Below are positions 1 through 6,356 of a DNA stretch of 64,000 bases, in pieces. Under the pieces are notes generated by a model. The model did not search any database and was not told the DNA's origin. It saw nothing but the letters and a program-made list of their open reading frames with translations. The stretch is from NCBI RefSeq assembly GCF_004119455.1, contig NZ_NRQT01000003.1:372001-436000 (forward strand), written 5' to 3'. The stretch's first letter is position 1. Each line of letters starts with the position of its first letter. The position numbers and the translations under genes are program-made. This DNA is from Chryseobacterium sp. CH25 (GTDB taxonomy: Bacteria; Bacteroidota; Bacteroidia; Flavobacteriales; Weeksellaceae).

Positions 1-91
1 AACAGGGTATCTATTGCTCCATATTGAATATTAGTCTGCTAGCACTACTATATATTATTAACCAATTAATAACCTTAACAATTTTAGAATT

Positions 92-682
92 ATGGCAAAT
101 TTAGTACAAGAATTAAACAGTTTAGATTTCAGTGTTTACATCGGAGGGCCTATGCAGGCAGCTATCAAGGCTCAGCATGATGCATCCATGTCACAAGTAA
201 ATTTCATTAAAGAAGTAGGCTTTGAAGAAGGGGCTCCGGAAGGAGGAGCTAAAAAGCTTAAGTATGTGGATTTTATCTATACAAAATCTGTTCCCAGCAC
301 AGCTGAAAACAATGATAGCGTAGTAAAATCAGAAGTAAAATTAAGTGTCCCATTGCTTTGTATGCTGTCAATTCCTTCTTTAAGAATTGATGAAATGACT
401 ATTGATTTTAACGCCAAACTTAATTCTGTGGAAACTCAGAATATTGCTAGCGAATTCCAGGGAAGTGCTTCTCTCAGCGCTAAGTTCTGGAAAGTTAAAT
501 TCAATGCTTCAGCTTCTTATAAGAAAACCAACTCAAGTACTTCGACTACGGAGAAAACTTATACGTTGGGCGTACATGTAAAAGCTGTAAATGACGAATT
601 ACCGGCAGGTCTTTCAAAAATTATGGATATGTTAGAAGATGCTATTGTTGCTTCTGCAGCACCGGTAACTCCTACTCCTTAA
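92..682 (+). CDS. DUF2589 family protein
   Basis: 196 residues, no signal peptide or membrane segment. The N-terminal segment with YIGGPMQAAIKAQHDAS (about residues 16-32) is the hallmark of the DUF2589 family: a GGP motif, then a helix rich in Ala, Gln and His. A middle part with SVPLLCMLSIPSLRIDEMTIDF and an alternating hydrophobic, Ser/Thr-rich C-terminal half look beta-rich. The family has no known biochemical function. It is the first gene of the accessory locus and is followed by a strong terminator, so it may be more abundant than the genes after it, as expected for a structural component (inference). Family assignment is from memory of its motif. Confidence 0.8.
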   Translation: MANLVQELNSLDFSVYIGGPMQAAIKAQHDASMSQVNFIKEVGFEEGAPEGGAKKLKYVDFIYTKSVPSTAENNDSVVKSEVKLSVPLLCMLSIPSLRIDEMTIDFNAKLNSVETQNIASEFQGSASLSAKFWKVKFNASASYKKTNSSTSTTEKTYTLGVHVKAVNDELPAGLSKIMDMLEDAIVASAAPVTPTP

Positions 683-690
683 TTATTTTC

Positions 691-716
691 AGGATGGCTG
701 CTCCGGCAGCCATCCT
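691..716 (+). terminator. Rho-independent terminator after DUF2589 gene
   Basis: An 11-bp perfect GC-rich stem (AGGATGGCTGC with GCAGCCATCCT) around a TCCG loop is followed by TTTT. It lies 9 bp after the stop codon of the DUF2589 gene. Confidence 0.85.
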
Positions 717-751
717 TTTAAAAATCATTATCAATTTAAAAAAAACTTATC

Positions 752-1435
752 ATGCCAAAATTGAATGAATATTTAGGAGGTATTGTCTCTGAAATTTCCA
801 CAGCCAGAAAAATGACAGACTTACAGACTGTACAAATAGCTAAAGAATATGCTAAAGATGATTTATTGAAACATTTTTCCATTCCAAGAATGAAAGTGGG
901 AACGGTAGACCTTACTATTCCTTTTGCTATAGCAGGAAGTCCCCCTATCTTGCCTTTCAGAGACTTTTCTTATGAAGAAATTACCAAAGTAGCCGCAGCA
1001 GATTATAATCCTTCTGATACAAAAAATGATCAGAATTTAAGAAATTTCCTAGCCAATCAGGAGCTTAGTTATAATGATTATATAACGAAGATCAAGGCTG
1101 AAAAAACACCTACCCTCACCGATACTCAAATGCAGTATTTTGACCCTATTTCAAAGTATATAGTAGAATACTGCCGTTCTCTTCCCAATTTTACATGGAA
1201 GAATACAGATCCCCAGTTTTTACAACAAAGCCTTTTCAACAGAATTGTTTTGGAAGCCAGAAGAGTTATTGAAAAGTTAGATAACCGGGAGATTATTGTA
1301 GAGGCAAACAAATTGATGCAACTGGATACCAAATGCCTGATTTTCGCTAAAATGAGTGTAAGCGAAGCAGGAATGGAGTGGTCGAGATACGAAGATATCA
1401 ATGGAAATATTATAGAAACACTTATCCCTGAATAA
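752..1435 (+). CDS. Uncharacterised protein, DUF2589-locus partner
   Basis: 227 residues, soluble, no recognised catalytic motif. The N-terminal 70 residues (EISTARKMTDLQTVQIAKEY, then a segment with HFSIPRMKVGTVDLTIPFAIAG) show a helix followed by a short beta motif with the pattern IPR-(K/R)-(V)-(D/E)-L-(T)-IP. The same kind of IP-rich strand pair occurs in the upstream DUF2589 protein (SIPSLRIDEMTIDF), so the two may share a beta-sandwich building block (inference). The rest is helical and charged. It is followed after 4 bp by the next gene and is probably cotranscribed with it. I do not recognise a named family. Confidence 0.6.
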   Translation: MPKLNEYLGGIVSEISTARKMTDLQTVQIAKEYAKDDLLKHFSIPRMKVGTVDLTIPFAIAGSPPILPFRDFSYEEITKVAAADYNPSDTKNDQNLRNFLANQELSYNDYITKIKAEKTPTLTDTQMQYFDPISKYIVEYCRSLPNFTWKNTDPQFLQQSLFNRIVLEARRVIEKLDNREIIVEANKLMQLDTKCLIFAKMSVSEAGMEWSRYEDINGNIIETLIPE

Positions 1436-1439
1436 TATA

Positions 1440-1562
1440 ATGAAAAAGTCACAGTTTATTTTAGTTTCCCAGTTAAAGGATCAGTTGCTGGAGTTTCCAG
1501 GTATTGTTTCTTCTTTAGAGAAAAAAGATCCTTTTTTGTTGAGAGAATGCTTTCATGGCTGA
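1440..1562 (+). pseudogene. N-terminal fragment of a frameshifted gene (1440-1993)
   Basis: An ATG at 1440 opens a 40-codon frame (MKKSQFILVSQLKDQLLEFP at its start) that ends at TGA 1560-1562, overlapping the next frame. Reading on in the -1 frame after the T6 run at 1532-1537 gives DPFFVERMLSWLKSVENIL, a smooth amphipathic helix, so this fragment and 1547-1993 are very probably one 184-residue protein. The local sequence in frame is CCT TTT TTG, a heptamer of the X XXY YYZ slippery type. It may be a programmed -1 frameshift, a real mutation, or a missing T in the assembly. Confidence 0.55.
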
Positions 1563-1993
1563 AATCTGTAGAGAATATTCTTTCTACGAACACCATTAGT
1601 GAAGTTTCAGAAATAGCAGGTTTCAGAAGTAAGATTCTGGCAGGTAAAATCAGTGATGATAGAAGCTTTAATGCTAAAAAAAACCAGCTCAAGGTTACCG
1701 CAAATCTTCTTCACGATGCACAAAACTGTGTGCTTAATGTATTACTGCCTCATGAAACAAAAATGAATGAATGCAGAGATATCACCAAACAAATACTGGC
1801 TTTAGCAGCGCAAACAACAAGTTCGCTTTATACTTCAGAAATAACATTTGAAGATTTTGTACAGAAAGTCTGGTCACATATCCTTTCCGATAATGATTTA
1901 AAATTAGGAGGCATCAAACTCAAATCAATGCTTTCTGAGATGGACATCATAATGCTTATTGCTGATGAAATAGATATTAAAGATTTTTCTTAA
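1547..1993 (+). CDS. Uncharacterised helical protein (C-terminal part of a split gene)
   Basis: 148 residues from the ATG at 1547, mostly predicted helix, no signal peptide, no known motif. The frame joins sensibly to the upstream fragment beginning at 1440 if one T is added to the T6 run at 1532-1537; the joined product would be about 184 residues. If the ATG at 1547 is used on its own, translation could be coupled to the upstream fragment, whose stop lies 13 bases inside this frame. It lies between the previous uncharacterised gene and a strong terminator at 2000-2026, closing the first transcription unit of the locus. Confidence 0.6.
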   Translation: MLSWLKSVENILSTNTISEVSEIAGFRSKILAGKISDDRSFNAKKNQLKVTANLLHDAQNCVLNVLLPHETKMNECRDITKQILALAAQTTSSLYTSEITFEDFVQKVWSHILSDNDLKLGGIKLKSMLSEMDIIMLIADEIDIKDFS

Positions 1994-1999
1994 AACTAA

Positions 2000-2026
2000 A
2001 ATAACTCAAAATTCTTTTGAGTTATT
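2000..2026 (+). terminator. Rho-independent terminator
   Basis: A perfect 12-bp stem (AATAACTCAAAA with TTTTGAGTTATT) with a 3-base loop is followed by more Ts. It separates the DUF2589 unit from the regulated promoter at 2032. Confidence 0.85.
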
Positions 2027-2031
2027 TTTTT

Positions 2032-2068
2032 ACACGTCAAGTTTTGTCGCCTTGCCCCACTATCTTTG
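2032..2068 (+). promoter_or_regulatory. Operator-promoter copy 1 of the putative WYL regulon
   Basis: The 19-mer ACACGTCAAGTTTTGTCGC at 2032-2050 is followed after exactly 10 bp by the Bacteroidota -7 box TATCTTTG at 2061-2068. The 19-mer contains an imperfect dyad (CGTCA, 5-base spacer, TGTCG). The same element at the same spacing recurs at 2382 and 11769. It would drive the leader at 2117 and the acidic protein gene at 2198. Confidence 0.75.
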
Positions 2069-2116
2069 GAGTATCAAAAAAGACACAGAACAACCATCAA
2101 CAAAAACTTAAAAACG

Positions 2117-2164
2117 CCTTTGAATTCAACATTCACTTATGCTGAACAGCCAAAAATATGTTCA
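2117..2164 (+). other. Leader RNA element copy 1 with hairpin
   Basis: A 20-base segment (CCTTTGAATTCAACATTCAC, 2117-2136) and a hairpin TGAACA(2143-2148)/TGTTCA(2159-2164) with a 10-base loop GCCAAAAATA. A second copy lies at 2466-2514 at almost the same distance from its own -7 box (56 versus 55 bases). Stem changes between the copies preserve pairing, which suggests function in the RNA rather than chance. Confidence 0.5.
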
Positions 2165-2197
2165 AAAAATAACCAACAACCCATCACAACACCCAAT

Positions 2198-2368
2198 ATG
2201 GAAACACCCAATCACAATACAGATATACTCTTCGATGAAGATCTCTACACCGTGGAATGGAGTGACATCGAAAATGCTGAGATAGACTATGAAAACTATC
2301 TTAATGACATTGAAAATTTCTTCAGAGAAGATTTTGAAGAAGGCATTCTTGAAGAAGATGTCTTTTAA
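2198..2368 (+). CDS. Small, extremely acidic protein
   Basis: A 56-residue frame with 20 Asp or Glu residues against a single Arg, plus four Tyr/Trp and several Phe; no Cys, no signal peptide, no membrane segment. The ATG at 2198 is the first one in frame downstream of the operator-promoter at 2032-2068 and its leader hairpin; an upstream in-frame TTG at 2066 lies inside the -7 box and is not usable. Such charge is typical of DNA-mimic or chaperone-like small proteins, but no family is recognised and the function is unknown. It is the first gene behind the regulated promoter. Confidence 0.6.
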   Translation: METPNHNTDILFDEDLYTVEWSDIENAEIDYENYLNDIENFFREDFEEGILEEDVF

Positions 2369-2381
2369 GTAAAAATTTAAA

Positions 2382-2418
2382 ACACGACAAGTTCTGACGC
2401 TGTCCATCATTATCTTTG
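2382..2418 (+). promoter_or_regulatory. Operator-promoter copy 2 of the putative WYL regulon
   Basis: The 19-mer ACACGACAAGTTCTGACGC at 2382-2400 is followed after 10 bp by TATCTTTG at 2411-2418. It matches copies 1 and 3 in sequence and spacing. It starts a leader of about 190 bases before the first BspA-like gene at 2616 and probably drives the operon 2616-10082. Confidence 0.75.
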
Positions 2419-2465
2419 AAATCTCTATAATACGCGCACAGCAGTCTCATTAAACATTCTCAACA

Positions 2466-2514
2466 CCTTTGAATTCACCATTCACAAAATGTTGGACAGC
2501 CAGAGCTATGTCTG
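2466..2514 (+). other. Leader RNA element copy 2 with hairpin
   Basis: CCTTTGAATTCACCATTCAC at 2466-2485 followed by a hairpin TGGACA(2493-2498)/TGTCTG(2509-2514) with loop GCCAGAGCTA. Compared with copy 1 one A-T pair has become G-C and two pairs have become G-U, so the stem is kept while the sequence changed. Confidence 0.5.
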
Positions 2515-2615
2515 AAAATATAAATCACGTGGAAATTCGGTTTGCGACCACTAAAAACAAAGCCAGGCTCTGAAGCGGTCCTAAGCTTCAATTATTAACC
2601 AAATCACAATTTTTT

Positions 2616-3257
2616 ATGAAAACAAAAGAAGAACTAAAACTCTATTTCGAAAATGGAGATATTCCAAAACAGGAAAATTTTTGGGAATGGCAGGATTCGT
2701 ACTGGCATAAGAGTGAAAAACTGGACAAAGGCTTACTGAACTTACCTGCTTACGAAGAATTTGTTTATTCTCTTACAGATAAAACAGACGTTATCGGTTT
2801 AGGAAAAAGAATTATTTTTCCTGAGGGAATTAAAGTGATTAGTGGATTGGGGTTTGCCTTTCAGCCAGCTTCCAAAAATTATATTTCGCATGTTACTTTT
2901 CCTAATTCTTTAGAGAAGATCAAATCGAGCGCATTCGCTTTACAGTACTTGACCGGATCTTTAAAAATACCCGGATCTTGCAAAACTATAGAAAACAATG
3001 CCTTTTCTAGCAGTAGTATTAATCTATCAGAATTAATCTTAGAAGAGGGCATACAAATAATTGGAACTGGAGCATTTCAGTTTGGCGGCAGTAAAGATTT
3101 GAAATACCTCTACATCCCAGATTCTGTAAATTCTGTAGGAGAAAACGCATTTGCCATTCCTTCACTACAAACTGTTTCTGTTCCTATGAATTTTAAAACA
3201 GACAATCTTGGCATTCCTTCAACAGCTTTTATTGTTCAAAGATTTCCTGAAAGATAA
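2616..3257 (+). CDS. BspA-type leucine-rich-repeat protein, copy 1
   Basis: 213 residues. Residues 1-33 are the module MKTKEELKLYFENGDIPKQE...FWEWQDSYWHK, shared with the next three genes. The rest is BspA-type LRR (LRR_5): units such as FPNSLEKIKSSAFALQYLTG and IPDSVNSVGENAFAIPSL with the typical I-P-x-S-V-x-x-I/V-G-x-x-A-F pattern. There is no signal peptide, so it is either cytoplasmic or exported by an unusual route. BspA LRRs usually mediate binding to proteins or surfaces. First gene of an apparent five-gene operon behind operator copy 2; its C-terminal 45 residues resemble those of copy 3. Specific function unknown. Confidence 0.75.
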   Translation: MKTKEELKLYFENGDIPKQENFWEWQDSYWHKSEKLDKGLLNLPAYEEFVYSLTDKTDVIGLGKRIIFPEGIKVISGLGFAFQPASKNYISHVTFPNSLEKIKSSAFALQYLTGSLKIPGSCKTIENNAFSSSSINLSELILEEGIQIIGTGAFQFGGSKDLKYLYIPDSVNSVGENAFAIPSLQTVSVPMNFKTDNLGIPSTAFIVQRFPER

Positions 3258-3277
3258 TTACATCATCAATAAACAAT

Positions 3278-3919
3278 ATGAAAACAAAAGAACAACTAAA
3301 ACTCTATTTTGAAAATGGAGATATCCCAAAACAGGAAGATTTTTGGGCATGGCAGGACTCATACTGGCATAAAGAGGAGAAAATCGATATAACTAAAATT
3401 GAAGGTCTTGAAAACGGAATTCCAAGCGTCAATAATATTTATGCAAAAATAGATGCTGAAGGAAATGCGTCTTTCGCTCACCTGTTAGTAAAAAGAGTAA
3501 CCATTGAACCTGGAACATTATATATTCCTGATCGCTTTATGCAAAATTACTATATGCATGAAATAAATTTTGCCAATAGTGTTGTCCGTATAGGAATAGA
3601 AGCTTTCAATAACAATTCTTTTAAATCAGTAACTCTTCCCGAGCAGCTTAAAATTATTAATGAACGGGCATTTAGTGGTAATGAGCTAACATCATTAATC
3701 ATTCCTAATGGGGTAACAGACATTAAAGAATCTGCCTTCCAGTATAACAGGCTTACCTCGCTATACATTCCGGCTTCAGTATCGAAAATTGGACCTAAAG
3801 CATTCAATAACAATCCGAATTTAAGCATGGTAAAATTGGAACAGCACACTCAGTATTATCCCGATTCATTTGATCCTAAAACAACAGTATCAGGCGGAAC
3901 GCTGATTAGCGAAATGTAA
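3278..3919 (+). CDS. BspA-type leucine-rich-repeat protein, copy 2
   Basis: 213 residues, the same length as copies 1 and 3. It has the shared N-terminal module (residues 1-33), a spacer of about 40 residues that differs from the other copies, then LRR_5 units (for example IPNGVTDIKESAFQYNRLTS and IPASVSKIGPKAFNNNPNLS). No signal peptide or membrane segment. It starts 20 bases after the stop of copy 1, clearly in the same operon. Fixed length with divergent repeat surfaces suggests a set of alternative binding proteins carried on one common adaptor (inference). Confidence 0.75.
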   Translation: MKTKEQLKLYFENGDIPKQEDFWAWQDSYWHKEEKIDITKIEGLENGIPSVNNIYAKIDAEGNASFAHLLVKRVTIEPGTLYIPDRFMQNYYMHEINFANSVVRIGIEAFNNNSFKSVTLPEQLKIINERAFSGNELTSLIIPNGVTDIKESAFQYNRLTSLYIPASVSKIGPKAFNNNPNLSMVKLEQHTQYYPDSFDPKTTVSGGTLISEM

Positions 3920-3934
3920 ACCAAATCAAAAAAA

Positions 3935-4576
3935 ATGAAAACAAAACAAGAATTAAAACTCTATTTTGAAAATGGAGATATTCCAAAACAGGAAGATTTT
4001 TGGGAATGGCAGGATTCATACTGGCATAAAGAGGAGAAAATTTCACAGGCTTCTATTGATAGTATTGAGAAAACAATTCCATTCTTTTTAGGCAATGATT
4101 TACTTGGCTCTGCCATTGAACTTACAATTCCCACAAAAACAAAAAAAATTCTCAATTCAGCATTTCCATTTGCAGGTGGACCTCATCAGATCATAAAAGT
4201 CACTTTTAATGAAGGACTTGAAGAAATAGCAGGATCCGCTTTTATAGGGCAAAATATTAAAAGTATTAAACTACCCTCAACTTTAAAAGTTATTGAATAT
4301 GGTGCTTTTTCCTCGCAGGGTAATAATCTTAATGGTAATGATTCACTAGAAGAAATTATACTCAATAATGGCTTAACAACTATTGCTGAGATGGCTTTCT
4401 ATTGTCCTAATGCAAAAGTTATTAAAGACCTCTACATTCCAGGCTCTGTAAAATCTGTAGGAGAAAATGCCTTTAATATTCCTTCATTACAAAGTGTTTC
4501 GGCTCCGGAAGGATTAGATCTTAGTAAAGCAGGGATACCCAAAACAGCTAACATCTTATACTACAAAAATTTATAA
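3935..4576 (+). CDS. BspA-type leucine-rich-repeat protein, copy 3
   Basis: 213 residues; shared module at 1-33, then LRR_5 units (VTFNEGLEEIAGSAFIGQ, LPSTLKVIEYGAFSSQG, IPGSVKSVGENAFNIPSLQS). The last 50 residues are closest to copy 1 (SVGENAF-x-IPSLQ-(T/S)-VS), so copies 1 and 3 share ancestry also outside the module. It is 15 bases after copy 2 and 3 bases before the next gene. No export signal. Binding partner unknown. Confidence 0.75.
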   Translation: MKTKQELKLYFENGDIPKQEDFWEWQDSYWHKEEKISQASIDSIEKTIPFFLGNDLLGSAIELTIPTKTKKILNSAFPFAGGPHQIIKVTFNEGLEEIAGSAFIGQNIKSIKLPSTLKVIEYGAFSSQGNNLNGNDSLEEIILNNGLTTIAEMAFYCPNAKVIKDLYIPGSVKSVGENAFNIPSLQSVSAPEGLDLSKAGIPKTANILYYKNL

Positions 4577-4579
4577 AAC

Positions 4580-6307
4580 ATGAAAACAAAACAAGAATTA
4601 AAACAATATTTCGAAAACGGAGATATTCCCAAACAGGAAGAATTTTGGGAGTGGCAGGAGTCTTACTGGCATAAAGATGAAAAGATTCCATCAGACAAAT
4701 TAGCCTATGATTTTTCTCAAAAAGCAGATCTTGTAAACGGAGTGGTTCCCGCTTCACAGCTGCCAAGTTATGTAGATGATGTTTTAGAGTTTGACTCTCT
4801 TTCCAATCTCCCTCAGCAAGGTGAATCCGGAAAAATTTACATCACTAAAGATTCAAACAAAATCTATAGATGGACAGGTGCAAGGTATATTGATATCACA
4901 CAGGGAGAACTTGGCACTCTGCAATCTGTTACAGATAGAGGAAACGAAACTACAAAATCGATCAAAGTACAGGGAATAAGCTATGGCGGATCCTCTAGTT
5001 TGAACAACATCATGATCGGGCAGGAAACCAATGATATGACCAGCCAGGCAAATTATACAATTTCAATTGGTAAAGACACCAATCCTCTTGGTAATGATCA
5101 TGTTGTAATTGGCCATAACTCTTTCGTTACTGATAATGGAAGCCAGGGAAATACTGTTGTTGGAAACTTCAGTATGCAAAACGGACTTTATTCTAATGAA
5201 AACACAGTACTGGGATATTCTGCTTTCGGAAGCGCTAAAGGTGCATCAAGAAATACTGTCTTGGGAGCCTTTGCAGGATATGGAGGAGGAGACAACAAAT
5301 ATCAGAACATTCTGATTGGAAGCAGAGCCGGAATAAACCTTGGACCTGATTCCAGCAATAATGTGATCATTGGAAGTAATTCTGACTTTGGTGACACTCA
5401 ATTACTAGACAGTCTATATATTCATAACGTTAGTGCTCGTGGCCCGGTAGAGTTTTCCCAAGCATTGATCTCCGGAAACTTTGTAAACAAGTATATAAAT
5501 ATAGATGGTAAATTTTCAATCACCCCGAATAAGATTCCAGCAGCAGATACAAGTTTTACTAAAAATATCGTTGCAAGACCTGATGGAACATTCGGGTGGG
5601 AAGACAAAGCCGGTTCCGAATATATTCCATTAGCAGGTACTGCACCTACTAAGCCTGTAACAGGAGATATCGTTATCAAAGACATTAATAACAATAGCTT
5701 TACCAGGCTATCTAAAGGAAGTGTTTTCTGTTCTGATAATGCTAAAAACGGGACTCTTGTCGGTTATTCTTCAGTTACGTTCCTTGAACAGTTTGCAGGT
5801 CCGGTAGCAGAGATATCCAAAGGAGGAATTATTACAGCAGAACCTACCTATGTAATTACCTGTGGTGGAGCTGAGGTAAGAGGTCTTTCAGGAGCATCTG
5901 ATTATACTTACAATGTAAAGGATCTTGATTATATCCAGAAAAAATATGCAGATAAACAACATTCCTATACAAAAGAGGAAGTAAAAACCGGCGGTTTATG
6001 GATTGATAATAAACCGATCTATAGAAAAACAGTTGTCTTCACTCAGATTCCGGATGAAGGAATCATTAGAATAGACAAGATTTTTGAAGATATGGAAATG
6101 ATTGTCTCCAATCTGATGTTTACAGAATGGTATGATATGAAAGCAGACTTTTCAGGCAATCAATTAAGAGGTGAAGCTTTCATCTCACTACAAAAAGAGT
6201 ATGTACAGTTTCAGCTTAAGAATAATCCTAATTATAATTATTCTGCAATTAATTCTTTCACACTAACCCTTGAATACACTAAAAAAAATGACCTTCCTGT
6301 GGTATAA
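4580..6307 (+). CDS. Tail-fibre-like protein with shared N-terminal module
   Basis: 575 residues. Residues 1-33 are the same module as in the three preceding LRR proteins. Residues about 60-105 (YVDDVLEFDSLSNLPQQGES, then GKIYITKDSNKIYRWTGARY) match a motif I know from tail-fibre and prophage adhesin proteins. Residues about 135-270 carry repeats of the type N-T-V-(L/V)-G-(x)-F/S-A resembling the head repeats of YadA-like trimeric adhesins. The C-terminal 120 residues are beta-rich and unassigned. It may form a trimeric fibre attached through the common module (inference). Fourth gene of the operon. Confidence 0.65.
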   Translation: MKTKQELKQYFENGDIPKQEEFWEWQESYWHKDEKIPSDKLAYDFSQKADLVNGVVPASQLPSYVDDVLEFDSLSNLPQQGESGKIYITKDSNKIYRWTGARYIDITQGELGTLQSVTDRGNETTKSIKVQGISYGGSSSLNNIMIGQETNDMTSQANYTISIGKDTNPLGNDHVVIGHNSFVTDNGSQGNTVVGNFSMQNGLYSNENTVLGYSAFGSAKGASRNTVLGAFAGYGGGDNKYQNILIGSRAGINLGPDSSNNVIIGSNSDFGDTQLLDSLYIHNVSARGPVEFSQALISGNFVNKYINIDGKFSITPNKIPAADTSFTKNIVARPDGTFGWEDKAGSEYIPLAGTAPTKPVTGDIVIKDINNNSFTRLSKGSVFCSDNAKNGTLVGYSSVTFLEQFAGPVAEISKGGIITAEPTYVITCGGAEVRGLSGASDYTYNVKDLDYIQKKYADKQHSYTKEEVKTGGLWIDNKPIYRKTVVFTQIPDEGIIRIDKIFEDMEMIVSNLMFTEWYDMKADFSGNQLRGEAFISLQKEYVQFQLKNNPNYNYSAINSFTLTLEYTKKNDLPVV

Positions 6308-6356
6308 TATCACAGAAAATACACAACAAAACAATCCAAAAACAAAATATTAAAAA

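Larger units (their letters stand above)
2616..4684 (+). repeat. Four direct repeats encoding a shared N-terminal module
   Basis: About 105 bases at the start of four consecutive genes (2616, 3278, 3935 and 4580) are nearly identical in DNA and protein, starting ATGAAAACAAAA and encoding a segment with YFENGDIPKQE and a Trp-rich end (FW-x-WQ-(D/E)-SYWHK). The sequences then diverge completely. The pattern indicates tandem duplication with replacement of the C-terminal parts, or gene conversion that keeps the 5' ends alike. Confidence 0.85.

Noticed and set aside
2066..2197. TTG at 2066 as start of a 100-residue protein
   Set aside because: The codon is inside the -7 box TATCTTTG, and the sequence up to 2197 is the duplicated leader with its hairpin; coding begins at ATG 2198.
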